Assembly (NCBI GenBank): GCA_022766245.1 | Contig: JALEPL010000018.1 | Span: forward strand, 44,491-108,490 | Origin: Lachnospiraceae bacterium | GTDB taxonomy: Bacteria; Bacillota; Clostridia; Lachnospirales; Lachnospiraceae | Length of the DNA stretch: 64,000 bases | Direction: 5' to 3' | Part shown: piece by piece, positions 24,306 through 34,021 of the stretch | Numbering within the stretch: position 1 is the stretch's first letter | How the letters are laid out: each line of letters begins with the position of its first letter | The notes under the pieces: generated by a model | What the model saw: the letters and a program-made list of their open reading frames with translations, nothing else | The model's database searches: none | What the model was told of the DNA's origin: nothing | Program-made: the position numbers and the translations under genes

Positions 24306-24456
24306 GGTTACAAAAAATTAAGAACAAAAAAATTAAGAAAATTAAAAAAATATTAACAGTTTGGGGCATAATGTGGTATGCTAGTCGTAATGGTTATTAA
24401 AATGAAGAAACTATAATGGTGATGAATAGTTACAAAAGGATTTGGGGTAGTAAGTA

Positions 24457-25398
24457 GTGCGAGAGAAATTTGACTTAAAGAAACTTGAAAATGAGATACC
24501 GCTGAAGGAATTCTTCCTGTATGAGAATCCGGTGCTGGTGTCAAAGAGCAACGCAGTTAGTTCCAAGCTGATGCTTGCAGCAGAGATCGGATGCTACGAT
24601 ACCGTGGGCTACGATTGCGTGGCGGTGTGTATGAATGATATCTGGGCTGCCGGTGCAAAGCCCATTTTATTTTACAATAACATATCCAGCGCCCGTCCAA
24701 GGGCAGAGCATATCAAAAAGTTGGAGGATGGCATTGAACGTGGCTGTCAGGCAGCAGGCATACCACATGTAGGAAGTGAGATTAAGGAACTGGCAGAAAT
24801 TTTCAGCTATGATCAGTATGATCTGGTGGGATTTGCTGCAGGAGTTCTGGACAGAAATACGGAGGAAAAGAAGCCGGAGATAAAATCAGGGGATGTGATT
24901 ATCGGTCTTCCTTCCAATGGATTACATAACAATGGATATGTGGCTGCCAGAAAAAAGCTCTATCTTACGAAAACTTCCATGGAAGTATATTACGAGAGTC
25001 TGGGAGCAACACTGGGCGAGCTGTTGATGGCGCCCACTAAAATGTATTATACCGGGATGCGTGCCATTGCGGATTCCAATCTGGAGGTAAAGCGCTGCGT
25101 GCAGGTGGCACATGGCGGACTGGATCGTGCAGTGCGTAAACTGGTGACACCGGGGCATGGCGCAGTGGTTAAGCAGAAGGCAGACAGCATTCCGCCGCTT
25201 TATGATATGCTTCACAAGGATGGCAATATCAATGAGGAACTGATGCGTAAGACCTTCAATATGGGAATCGGAATGTTGATGCTGGTCTCAGAGGAACAGA
25301 CCGATCAGATTGCAGAGCTGTTAGAAACGGTGGGAGAACATCCGGTATTACTGGGACTGGTGGAAGAAGGATCAGAGGACATCCGTTATATTATTTAA
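24457..25398 (+). CDS. AIR synthase (PurM)-like protein, orphan (GTG start)
   Basis: GYDCVAVCMNDIWAAGAKPILFYNNISSARP and LPSNGLHNNGYVAAR resemble PurM; canonical GGET is GSEI. Confidence 0.75.
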   Translation: MREKFDLKKLENEIPLKEFFLYENPVLVSKSNAVSSKLMLAAEIGCYDTVGYDCVAVCMNDIWAAGAKPILFYNNISSARPRAEHIKKLEDGIERGCQAAGIPHVGSEIKELAEIFSYDQYDLVGFAAGVLDRNTEEKKPEIKSGDVIIGLPSNGLHNNGYVAARKKLYLTKTSMEVYYESLGATLGELLMAPTKMYYTGMRAIADSNLEVKRCVQVAHGGLDRAVRKLVTPGHGAVVKQKADSIPPLYDMLHKDGNINEELMRKTFNMGIGMLMLVSEEQTDQIAELLETVGEHPVLLGLVEEGSEDIRYII

Positions 25399-25417
25399 TA
25401 ATGGGAAGGAAGAGGGC

Positions 25418-26125
25418 ATGGGCACTCAGGATAAATTAGAACGGGTTTTGCGTGATATTCACGTGATGATATCAAAAAGTGAACTGTATGATAAATCCGG
25501 AGAGAAGATTATCGTGGAGAAAAAGAAGATGTTCGAGCATCTGAATCATCTCAACGATTGTATCTATGAGATGATGGATGAGTATGAGGTGACAAAACAG
25601 AGCCGTGATAAGGGAGATCGCCGGGCGAAAAAGAAAGGTGACGAGATTATTTTTGCGGCTAGCCGGAATGCGGAGGACATTTATGCTGCATCCATTCTTT
25701 ATTCCGATGAAGCGTTGCAGCGTGTGCAGGACATGATGCAGGAGACGGAAGATCGGGTACGCGAGATTTTGGAAGAGAGCCAGTCTCTCATGGAAGAGCA
25801 TCGAAAAATGTTGAAATCCAATCAGTTGGAGCTTAAGAGTCAGCTGGAGGATATGGTAGATACAGAGAAATATCTAAAAATTATAGAGGAGAGGAATTGC
25901 CAGCTCCAGAAAGAAAAAGAGGGAAAGAAGGAGGAGTCGCAGTCTGAGGAGGAGTCTCCTTATGCAGCGATCAAGCCGGAAATCCGTGTAAACGAGGAGT
26001 ATTTCAGGAAAGCCGGTATTCCTCTGGAGGATGCAAAGGGAGAGGCAAAGAAGCCGGAACCGGTGGAGGTGAAGGTGGATCTGGATGCAGAATATTTCAA
26101 ATGGAAAAAAGGGGAGAATTTATAG
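25418..26125 (+). CDS. Coiled-coil protein of unknown function (DivIVA-like composition)
   Basis: Long charged heptad-like region; no recognised catalytic motif. Confidence 0.5.
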   Translation: MGTQDKLERVLRDIHVMISKSELYDKSGEKIIVEKKKMFEHLNHLNDCIYEMMDEYEVTKQSRDKGDRRAKKKGDEIIFAASRNAEDIYAASILYSDEALQRVQDMMQETEDRVREILEESQSLMEEHRKMLKSNQLELKSQLEDMVDTEKYLKIIEERNCQLQKEKEGKKEESQSEEESPYAAIKPEIRVNEEYFRKAGIPLEDAKGEAKKPEPVEVKVDLDAEYFKWKKGENL

Positions 26126-26707
26126 TAAATCCTCCCGACAGTTTTTCAATGTTTCACAGGTAGCAAGGATATCCTTGTTACCTTTTTCTAATTGTGTCAC
26201 AATAATTTCCATATAGATAACAGCCTTATTGACCAGACGCTGATCCGTGCCATTGATGCAGCGGTCTAAGTATTGTAACAGGGCTTCATTATCACATGAG
26301 GCCGATAGCTCGCGAAGCTGTTCCTGACAACGGGATTTGTCTGCATAATTCACCGGTTCTGTCTGAACGATGAATCCACCGGACAATTCTTCCGTGTAGA
26401 AATAAGCATCCTCCTTCGGGGTGTGTATGAAGGGCAGCAGGCTTGATTTTTTTAACGTTCCAGCCTGAATCAGCCGAAGCATTTCTATGGAAAAAAGAAT
26501 CAGGATTGCACAGACAGCAAGGGAAAAAAGCAACAGGCAAGGCGGATTAGCTGCAAGAACTGACCGTTTCATATAGCCTATGGTGCAAAGTGCTGCGATG
26601 GCAATTACACAGGAAAAGGGGCGCAGCCACAGACTGCTGATTAAAACCTTGCGAAAAGATGAGATATCATTTTTCTTTAATGGAATAAAAATATAGTGTT
26701 TGCGCAT
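26120..26707 (-). CDS. Membrane protein of unknown function
   Basis: Two hydrophobic segments; start at the ATG after TTAGGAGG. Confidence 0.6.
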   Translation of the reverse strand: MRKHYIFIPLKKNDISSFRKVLISSLWLRPFSCVIAIAALCTIGYMKRSVLAANPPCLLLFSLAVCAILILFSIEMLRLIQAGTLKKSSLLPFIHTPKEDAYFYTEELSGGFIVQTEPVNYADKSRCQEQLRELSASCDNEALLQYLDRCINGTDQRLVNKAVIYMEIIVTQLEKGNKDILATCETLKNCREDLL

Positions 26708-26857
26708 AAAAAAGCCTCCTAACTTATAATACAAAAAATAGGGGCAAATAGCAACTTGGGCGAAATATTAAACTTTTTTTAAGAAACATTGCTATCGAAA
26801 TTTTGTTTTTTTTGCTATGCTAGAAAAAATGGCTGTAATGCGAGGAAAGGAGTCAAT

Positions 26858-27550
26858 ATGAATATACTGGTATGCGATGATGATAAGGAAATTGTGGAGG
26901 CCATTGAAATCTACCTGCAGCAGGAGGATTTTATGGTGTATAAGGCCTATGATGGGGAGCAGGCTTTATCTATTCTGCAGAAGCAGGATATTCAGCTATT
27001 GATTATTGATGTGATGATGCCGAAACTGGACGGAATCCGGGCTACCCTTAAAATTCGGGAGAGAAGTGCCATTCCTATCATCATTCTTTCAGCAAAATCC
27101 GAGGATGCGGATAAGATTCTGGGACTGAATATCGGGGCGGATGATTATGTGACAAAACCGTTTAACCCGCTGGAACTGGTGGCCAGAGTAAAATCCCAGC
27201 TGCGCCGGTACACGCAGTTTGGAAATGCCATGGAGACAAATGAGGCAGTTTATCAGGTAGGAGGACTGTCGATCAACGATGACCTGAAGGAGGTAACGGT
27301 GGATGGAGAAGTAGTAAAAATGACACCCATCGAGTATAATATTCTGCTGCTTTTGATGAAGAACCAGGGCAAGGTATTTTCCATTGAGCAGATTTACGAG
27401 AGCATCTGGAATGAGGATGCCATTGGTGCGGATAACACTGTGGCTGTGCACATTCGGCATATCCGCGAGAAAATCGAGATTAATCCGAAAGAGCCACGGT
27501 ATCTGAAGGTAGTGTGGGGCGTGGGTTATAAAATTGAGAAGAATGGATAG
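26858..27550 (+). CDS. OmpR/PhoB-family response regulator
   Basis: CDDDKEIVEAIE, LLIIDVMMPKLDG, winged-helix KVVWGVGYKIEK. Confidence 0.94.
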   Translation: MNILVCDDDKEIVEAIEIYLQQEDFMVYKAYDGEQALSILQKQDIQLLIIDVMMPKLDGIRATLKIRERSAIPIIILSAKSEDADKILGLNIGADDYVTKPFNPLELVARVKSQLRRYTQFGNAMETNEAVYQVGGLSINDDLKEVTVDGEVVKMTPIEYNILLLLMKNQGKVFSIEQIYESIWNEDAIGADNTVAVHIRHIREKIEINPKEPRYLKVVWGVGYKIEKNG

Positions 27551-27559
27551 GATCTGATT

Positions 27560-29815
27560 ATGAAAAGAAGCTATTATTCGAATCTTTGCAAGACGCTGGT
27601 GACCATAGCAGAGATTGTCTTTGCAGTGGTTTTTGTGATGTCATGTTTTCTGTTAGTGACGTTGAATAAAAAAAATATTACCGACATGAATCATCTCACA
27701 GATGATTCATACGTTCATTCCGCATATTACAGTGGCGTATTTGAAGATAAACTTAATAGCCTGGTGCAGTATCTGCGTTTGCGTCAGGAGTTTGAGACGG
27801 ATGGAGTGTATGATCCGGAAAAGGTGGTAAATATTTCCGGAGAGGATATTAGGCAATCCGGTGAGCAGGTGGAATTATCTGCCAGTGATCTCCAGTGGTA
27901 TTACAGTCTCTCAGATCTTGTGGCATGGTCGAAGAGTGGATATGTCATGTACGGTGGGAAGATTCAGGAGGATTATCTGCCTGTTACCGGGATATCTGTC
28001 AGCGACAGTGTGACCACAGGTGTGCTTACACCAGAGGAGGCGAACATGCTGTATCAGCAGCTTCAGTCGGTGTTGGACCGGGTGGGACAGGAGGAAACCA
28101 TCTACCGCCAAGGGCTTAACAGCTTTGATGGGGAGGAGACGAATCTTTCCTATGTGTATAAGGAAAAGGACAGGGTAATCTACAGCAATCTGGAGGATGC
28201 GAAGACGTCCATGGATCTTCTGGCATATGGTAGGGAGCAGGGCAGCTATTTCTATTATGATGATGACACACTCATGTTTCGAACGAATGTGGATGGCCTG
28301 GAGAATTTTTATTATCAGGGGATGCAGGAAAGTGTCAGAGGTCTTGGACGACATGCATCATTTTTAGTTGCGGTAGATACAGATTTTATTATGGAGGATG
28401 ACTTTACAGAAGCTTATCGGGAGTTTGTCACACTTCATCCATGGGGGATGGTCAGCCTGGTTCTGATTATTGTATCATTGGTGGGATGGTTGTTTTCTTT
28501 TGTGTATCTGACTCTTTCTGCGGGAAGAAAAGATACGGATGAACTGGTGCATCTGAATCTGATGGATCGGGTTCAGACAGAATTCTGGTTGCTGGGATTT
28601 ATTGTGTTGTCCGTTCTCACGTTCATTCTGATTGCTGCGGCTATGGGATATGAGTGGGATGTGGCAGGCATGATGATTGTGGTAGGAAGCGTCAGCTTTT
28701 TGTATAATGGGGTATTTTTGATTTTCTATCTCAGTATGATACGCAGGATGAAGGCTGGGGTGTTATGGGAGAACAGTTTTGTGCACTGGGTCGTGGTGAG
28801 TGTGAAGCGGGTTATTGATACCTGGAAATCATCTACGCAGATGATTTTGTATTTAGCAGGCAATTTCTCACTAATTCTTGCTTTGACATACGGGATATTT
28901 GGAAGAAAACAACTGTGGTGCGCATTACTATTGCTCCTTCAGATGGCGGTGGTCAGTGTGCTGCTGCTGCGGGATCGCGTGCAGAAGCAGGAAATTTTAG
29001 AAGGAATCCAACAAATCAATGAGGGAGATTTGGTCAATAAGATTCCCATGGAGCACATGCATGGACATAACCGTAAGCTGGCGGAAGCTGTTAACAGTAT
29101 CGGAGGTGGATTACAGCGGGCATTAGAGGATAAGACGAAAAATGAAAGGATGAAGGCGAGCCTGATTACCAACGTATCTCATGATATTAAGACACCTCTG
29201 ACCTCCATTATCAACTATGTCAATCTGATGAAAATGGAGAAAGTGGAAAATGAACGCATGCAAAACTATATTCAGGTGATGGAGGAGAAGGCTTCCCGAC
29301 TGCGCCAGCTCACCGACGATCTGGTGGAGGCATCCCGTATCAGCACCGGAGCAATCAGTCTGCAGATGACCAGAATCAACCTGGTGGAGATGGTTTACCA
29401 GACCGGTGGTGAATTCCTGGACAAATTCGAAGCCAAGTCCTTGACCACGGTGACCAAAATGCCCAAGGAGCCTGTGGTTATCATGGCAGATGGACGGCGA
29501 ATCTGGCGCGTTCTGGAGAACTTATACAACAATGTGTCCAAGTATGCCATGGAGGGAACCAGGGTGTATGTGACCTTGGAGGTTGTGGAAGGACAGGCAT
29601 GTTTTTCCATTAAAAACATTTCGGAACAGCCACTGCAGCATACGGATGAGGAATTGAAGGAGCGATTCGTAAGGGGCGATGAATCCCGCAGCACAGAAGG
29701 AAGCGGGCTGGGACTTTCCATTGCGGATAATCTCACCGTGCTCATGGGAGGGCAGTTTATTATTGAACTGGATGGAGACCTGTTTACGGCAAAGCTTATG
29801 TTTCCGGTGGTGTGA
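27560..29815 (+). CDS. Sensor histidine kinase
   Basis: TNVSHDIKTPLTSIINYVNLM H-box, RVLENLYNNVSKYA N-box, GSGLGLSIA G-box; paired with the preceding regulator. Confidence 0.94.
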   Translation: MKRSYYSNLCKTLVTIAEIVFAVVFVMSCFLLVTLNKKNITDMNHLTDDSYVHSAYYSGVFEDKLNSLVQYLRLRQEFETDGVYDPEKVVNISGEDIRQSGEQVELSASDLQWYYSLSDLVAWSKSGYVMYGGKIQEDYLPVTGISVSDSVTTGVLTPEEANMLYQQLQSVLDRVGQEETIYRQGLNSFDGEETNLSYVYKEKDRVIYSNLEDAKTSMDLLAYGREQGSYFYYDDDTLMFRTNVDGLENFYYQGMQESVRGLGRHASFLVAVDTDFIMEDDFTEAYREFVTLHPWGMVSLVLIIVSLVGWLFSFVYLTLSAGRKDTDELVHLNLMDRVQTEFWLLGFIVLSVLTFILIAAAMGYEWDVAGMMIVVGSVSFLYNGVFLIFYLSMIRRMKAGVLWENSFVHWVVVSVKRVIDTWKSSTQMILYLAGNFSLILALTYGIFGRKQLWCALLLLLQMAVVSVLLLRDRVQKQEILEGIQQINEGDLVNKIPMEHMHGHNRKLAEAVNSIGGGLQRALEDKTKNERMKASLITNVSHDIKTPLTSIINYVNLMKMEKVENERMQNYIQVMEEKASRLRQLTDDLVEASRISTGAISLQMTRINLVEMVYQTGGEFLDKFEAKSLTTVTKMPKEPVVIMADGRRIWRVLENLYNNVSKYAMEGTRVYVTLEVVEGQACFSIKNISEQPLQHTDEELKERFVRGDESRSTEGSGLGLSIADNLTVLMGGQFIIELDGDLFTAKLMFPVV

Positions 29816-29897
29816 GTCATAGCATGGCATGAGCAGAATATGGAAAATGTTCATGGAGAAGTGTGTCAGAATGAATTTGTGAAAAGAATGTGAATTA

Positions 29898-29924
29898 TTA
29901 GCACTCGCTATTGACGAGTGCTAA
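29898..29924. promoter_or_regulatory. CIRCE element (HrcA operator)
   Basis: TTAGCACTC-GCTATTGAC-GAGTGCTAA: perfect consensus 9-9-9 inverted repeat. Confidence 0.96.
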
Positions 29925-29939
29925 TAACGGTGCTATAAC
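29911..29939 (+). promoter_or_regulatory. SigA-type promoter of hsp20
   Basis: TTGACG - 17 nt - TATAAC; the -35 lies inside CIRCE. Confidence 0.75.
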
Positions 29940-30009
29940 ATAATCAGAACAAGAAAAGATGTTCCAAATACTAATTGACATATGTATTAGAAAAAAGGAG
30001 GAATGACTT

Positions 30010-30450
30010 ATGTTAATGCCTAGTATTTTTGGAGAGAACCTTTTGGATGACTTTTTTGGGATGCCCAGTTTCCCGAAGTTTACGGGATACAGCACCAATA
30101 GCACCAACAACATTATGCACACCGATGTAAAGGAGACGGACAGCGGCTATGAGGTCGCCATGAATCTTCCGGGATTTAAGAAGGAAGATGTGCAGGCTGA
30201 GCTGAAAGATGGTTATCTGACCATTCACGCCACCACCAATACATCCAATGATGCAAAGGATGATGACGGAAAATATATCCGGAGAGAGCGTTACAGTGGA
30301 TCCTGCAGCAGAAGCTTCTATGTGGGAGAAGACATTACCCAAGAGGATATCAAGGCAAAATTTGAGGATGGCGTGCTAAAAATCGCTGTTCCCAAGAAGG
30401 AAGCGAAACCGGCAGTAGAAGATAAGAAATATATCGCTATTGAGGGATAA
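30010..30450 (+). CDS. Small heat shock protein (Hsp20/alpha-crystallin)
   Basis: YEVAMNLPGFKKEDVQAELKDGYLTIHA...RRERYSGSCSRSFYVGEDI...FEDGVLKIAVPKKE. Confidence 0.95.
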   Translation: MLMPSIFGENLLDDFFGMPSFPKFTGYSTNSTNNIMHTDVKETDSGYEVAMNLPGFKKEDVQAELKDGYLTIHATTNTSNDAKDDDGKYIRRERYSGSCSRSFYVGEDITQEDIKAKFEDGVLKIAVPKKEAKPAVEDKKYIAIEG

Positions 30451-30478
30451 AGAAACACAAGCTCACACAGGTGAGAAA

Positions 30479-30524
30479 AGGGCCGCAGCTCCCATGATGA
30501 AAATCATGAGGGCGGCGGCCCTTC
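30479..30524. terminator. Bidirectional terminator
   Basis: AAGGGCCGCAGCTCCCATGAT-GAAA-ATCATGAGGGCGGCGGCCCTT extended hairpin between convergent genes. Confidence 0.7.
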
Positions 30525-30536
30525 TGTTATTTTTTG

Positions 30537-31706
30537 TTATCCGTTTTTTTTCTGCTTTAACTGCTTATTTCCCACCAGATAGGCCACAAACAGCGCTATG
30601 GCGAACAGAAGCTGTATGCCAATGCACATCAGGTAGCTGTCCCGGGTAAACACTTCGTCGGAAATCCCGTAGATCAGGTTGTTGGCCCGGACATACCAGT
30701 AGACAGGCAGAAAACGTGCCACATTTAATACGCCTTGTGACAGGTAGCTCTGGCTGACAAAGACACCGCAGAGAAAACTCATGCCCAGTCCAAGGATGTT
30801 AGTGATCATGTTCAGCGCATTTCCACCGGGGGAAAACAGGCTGATAAACAGAGTCAGTGCAATGGTAACCAATAGGAATGCAAAGCTGTTTCCGATACAT
30901 AAAAGTCCTTTTTGCCCCAGAATCTCATCAGCACCGTAAATGAAAAATGCCACCAGAAGAAATAGAATCCACATGGAGATACTGTATACAATAGCTGCCA
31001 GTGATATCTGAATATTGCGTACCAGCATAGGTTGGGAGGAGCAGTTGATTCGGCGTTCCCTATCCTCCTGTCGGAAAACAATCAATACAGAGGTCATGCC
31101 CATCAGCAGGATGGTCAGGAGAAAATATGCCAGGTACTGAAAATAGTAGGAGGCAGAGGAAACCTCTTGGGAATCGGATGCTTCGTCGGCAACCACCGTC
31201 ACTTCAGGAAGATCCTGGATGGAATCTGAGGTTTTATCCAGTGCATCCTTTAGTTCAAAACCCCCGTTCAGATACAGGGAACAGGCAGTAAGATAAGCAT
31301 TCACCTGCTGATCGATATAGTATCCATCGGCACTTTGGTGACTCATACCTTCCTGCAGCAGATTCTCTGTTTCTCCCGCCAAAAGTTTCTCTTCAAAGCC
31401 TTCGGGGATGATCAGGGCATAGGAAATCATGCCATAATACAGGTTATCCTGGATTTGCTCCTCATTCGCATCAGAAAATTCTTCCACCGTGTGGATGCTT
31501 CCCAGATATTCCACTAAGGCTTCGCTGGCAGTGGAGTGATCTTCATCGATGACTGCCACATTCAGAGAGCTCATCTGAAAATTAGTAGCATCATCCATGG
31601 AAACATTGCTCATTACCACAATGAGAATCAGGTAGATGATGGCATAGACGGTAAGGGATGGTGCTTTCTTTTTTGCTATTTTAAAAAATGACTTAAAGGC
31701 TTGCAT
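30537..31706 (-). CDS. ABC-2 type transporter permease
   Basis: YhgE/ABC-2 topology: N-terminal TM, large extracytoplasmic domain, C-terminal TM cluster; operon. Confidence 0.85.
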   Translation of the reverse strand: MQAFKSFFKIAKKKAPSLTVYAIIYLILIVVMSNVSMDDATNFQMSSLNVAVIDEDHSTASEALVEYLGSIHTVEEFSDANEEQIQDNLYYGMISYALIIPEGFEEKLLAGETENLLQEGMSHQSADGYYIDQQVNAYLTACSLYLNGGFELKDALDKTSDSIQDLPEVTVVADEASDSQEVSSASYYFQYLAYFLLTILLMGMTSVLIVFRQEDRERRINCSSQPMLVRNIQISLAAIVYSISMWILFLLVAFFIYGADEILGQKGLLCIGNSFAFLLVTIALTLFISLFSPGGNALNMITNILGLGMSFLCGVFVSQSYLSQGVLNVARFLPVYWYVRANNLIYGISDEVFTRDSYLMCIGIQLLFAIALFVAYLVGNKQLKQKKNG

Positions 31707-32835
31707 ATTTTTTCCTCCTTGTCAGTAAGAATCCTGCGAAGCAGAAAATAACGGAAAAAATCAACAAAGTAATGATATTTCCCATATAACGGTTTAGATC
31801 GTCGTAGGCAATCAGGGAATAGAAGCAGTCGGAAATCCGTGCGGCTGGATTGATCCGGTTGATGATGGGACAGTATTTCTCCACATACATCCGCATGTTG
31901 CCCACCATAAGTCCGCTTAAAAAGCAGCAAAACATGATAAAGGCAATGGTGACGGAAATTTTGGTGTTTTCCGACGCTCTGCCGATGGAGCCGACGCAAA
32001 ATCCCAGGGAGGTGCCAGCAGCGCAGCTGACAAAAATGGTCAGGATAGCCAGTGGCAGCCGGGTGGTCAGATCAATCTGCAGTACCAGCACAATATATGC
32101 ATAGCCAATCAGGTTGATCAGGAATCGGAAGATGATGCAGGAAAATAGTTCTCCTGCCATCAGCTTAAGCTTGTGGGTGGGGGATATATTTTTCCGGGCA
32201 CCCAGTGCAGACAGATTTCCCTGATTGTTGATGGCGATGTAGAGGCCGGACAATGCGGTATAGAGGCAGCTCATGGCAATCAGATTGTAAAAGTACTGAT
32301 CGTAAGAGTCTAAAATCTTACTGTTAAAGGAAATTACCGCAGTGTAGCCGGAGGTGTTTTCCATTGATGATATGGCATCTGCCACCAGCTCCGGGGAATT
32401 CATGGCGATTTCCGTAATGGCTGCCGCATTCAGGTTGAACTGATCCACCAGGCATTTCAAGGTGGACTGAGCGGTGGTATCGTCGGTGTTTGCGGCCACA
32501 CTTAAGGTTACATCCTCATCGGCGTAAATAATGCCGGTCACCTCTTTTTCATTCAGCAGAGCCAGTGCTTCCTCCTCATCACAGTAGGTGGGAATCAGAA
32601 TCTGATCATCTCCCTCCTCACCTAAAATATCCGCCAGTTCTTTGAATTCATCTGCTGCGTATCCGTCACCGCACACAATGGCCACGGGGATGGGATCAAA
32701 ACGCTCTGCATCCATCAGGGAACCGAAGGCTGCTTTAAACAGGCTGCCCAGCAGAATGGGAAACAGCAGAAGCCAGAACAGTTCCATGCGGTTCCGCAGT
32801 AGTTGTTTAAAAGAATATTGAAAAATTCTTAACAT
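31693..32835 (-). CDS. ABC-2 type transporter permease
   Basis: As above; overlaps the neighbouring permease gene. Confidence 0.85.
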   Translation of the reverse strand: MLRIFQYSFKQLLRNRMELFWLLLFPILLGSLFKAAFGSLMDAERFDPIPVAIVCGDGYAADEFKELADILGEEGDDQILIPTYCDEEEALALLNEKEVTGIIYADEDVTLSVAANTDDTTAQSTLKCLVDQFNLNAAAITEIAMNSPELVADAISSMENTSGYTAVISFNSKILDSYDQYFYNLIAMSCLYTALSGLYIAINNQGNLSALGARKNISPTHKLKLMAGELFSCIIFRFLINLIGYAYIVLVLQIDLTTRLPLAILTIFVSCAAGTSLGFCVGSIGRASENTKISVTIAFIMFCCFLSGLMVGNMRMYVEKYCPIINRINPAARISDCFYSLIAYDDLNRYMGNIITLLIFSVIFCFAGFLLTRRKKYASL

Positions 32836-32862
32836 AGTTTCCTCCTCAATCGTGCCTGAAAA

Positions 32863-33804
32863 TTAATCTCTCAATTCTTTACCGGTAATCTCTAAGAACA
32901 CATCGTTTAAAGTGGGAAGTTCGGAATATACTCTGCCAAAGGACAGCTCCTTTTCTTTCAGATAATCCAAAACCCGCAGCAGGTTATGCTTGCCGCCGCT
33001 GCAATCAATGGTCAGGGTATGATCTTTGTAGTCCACGTTGTACACATGATCCAGATTCCGGATAGCTTGTAAATCTTCTGTGCAGATATCCTGCATTTCA
33101 ATGGAAATGGTTTCACTTTTCTTAATCATACGTTTCAACTCATCCTTGGTTCCGATGGCAAGATTTTTTCCTTTATCCATAATGGCAATGCGGGTACAGA
33201 TCTGTTCCACTTCCTCCATGTAGTGGGAGGTGTAGATTACGGTGGCTCCCTGGCGGTTCAGCTCCTGAATGCCCTCTAGAATTTTGTTACGGCTCTGAGG
33301 ATCCACAGCCACGGTGGGTTCGTCCAGGATGATCAGGGATGGCTTGTGGGCAATGCCGCAGGCGATGTTCAGTCTGCGCAGCAGTCCGCCGGAAAGTTTT
33401 TTGGGAAAAAATTTTGTGAATTCCTGCAGTCCTACAAAGTCGATGGCTTCCTGCACATATTTCTTTCGCAGGGCTTTATCGGATACATAGAGACCGCAGA
33501 AGTAATCGATATTTTCATAAACGGTAAGTTCGTCGAATACCGCTACGTTCTGCATGATCACACCAATCTTTGATTTGATGTCATAGCTGTCCGGACGCAT
33601 GGGCTGGCCAAAGAGCTGAATATCTCCTTTATCATAGCTCAAGAGAGACAGAAGACAGTTGATGGTGGTGGTTTTGCCGGAACCGTTGGGTCCCAGCAGA
33701 CCAAATACTTCTCCTTCCTGTATTTCCAGATTAAAATGATCCAACGCCACCAGTTCCTTGTAGCGTTTCACCAGATTTTCGATTTTAACAACGGGTGTTG
33801 ACAT
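32863..33804 (-). CDS. ABC transporter ATP-binding protein
   Basis: GLLGPNGSGKTTTINCL, LSGGLLRRLNIACGI, LIILDEPTVAVDPQSR. Confidence 0.94.
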   Translation of the reverse strand: MSTPVVKIENLVKRYKELVALDHFNLEIQEGEVFGLLGPNGSGKTTTINCLLSLLSYDKGDIQLFGQPMRPDSYDIKSKIGVIMQNVAVFDELTVYENIDYFCGLYVSDKALRKKYVQEAIDFVGLQEFTKFFPKKLSGGLLRRLNIACGIAHKPSLIILDEPTVAVDPQSRNKILEGIQELNRQGATVIYTSHYMEEVEQICTRIAIMDKGKNLAIGTKDELKRMIKKSETISIEMQDICTEDLQAIRNLDHVYNVDYKDHTLTIDCSGGKHNLLRVLDYLKEKELSFGRVYSELPTLNDVFLEITGKELRD

Positions 33805-33881
33805 AGGGCTCCTCCTTTTTCTTATCATTGGTTGGTTTCATTCTATCAAAGGAAAAAGCTGGATTGAAGTGAATAACGTCA

Positions 33882-33908
33882 GGAAATGATATGACAAATG
33901 TCATTTCC
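33882..33908. promoter_or_regulatory. Candidate response-regulator operator
   Basis: GGAAATGATATGACAAATGTCATTTCC; core ATGACAAATGTCAT palindrome between the ABC operon and the divergent two-component genes. Confidence 0.5.
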
Positions 33909-34021
33909 CACAGGATGAGGTTGGATTTTTTAGAGTTGATATAGTAATATGGAAGGGATGAAATAAGTGGAATCGTGGGAAATGGTGTCAAGTTTGCCAA
34001 GGATAAGGGGGCGGATCGAAA

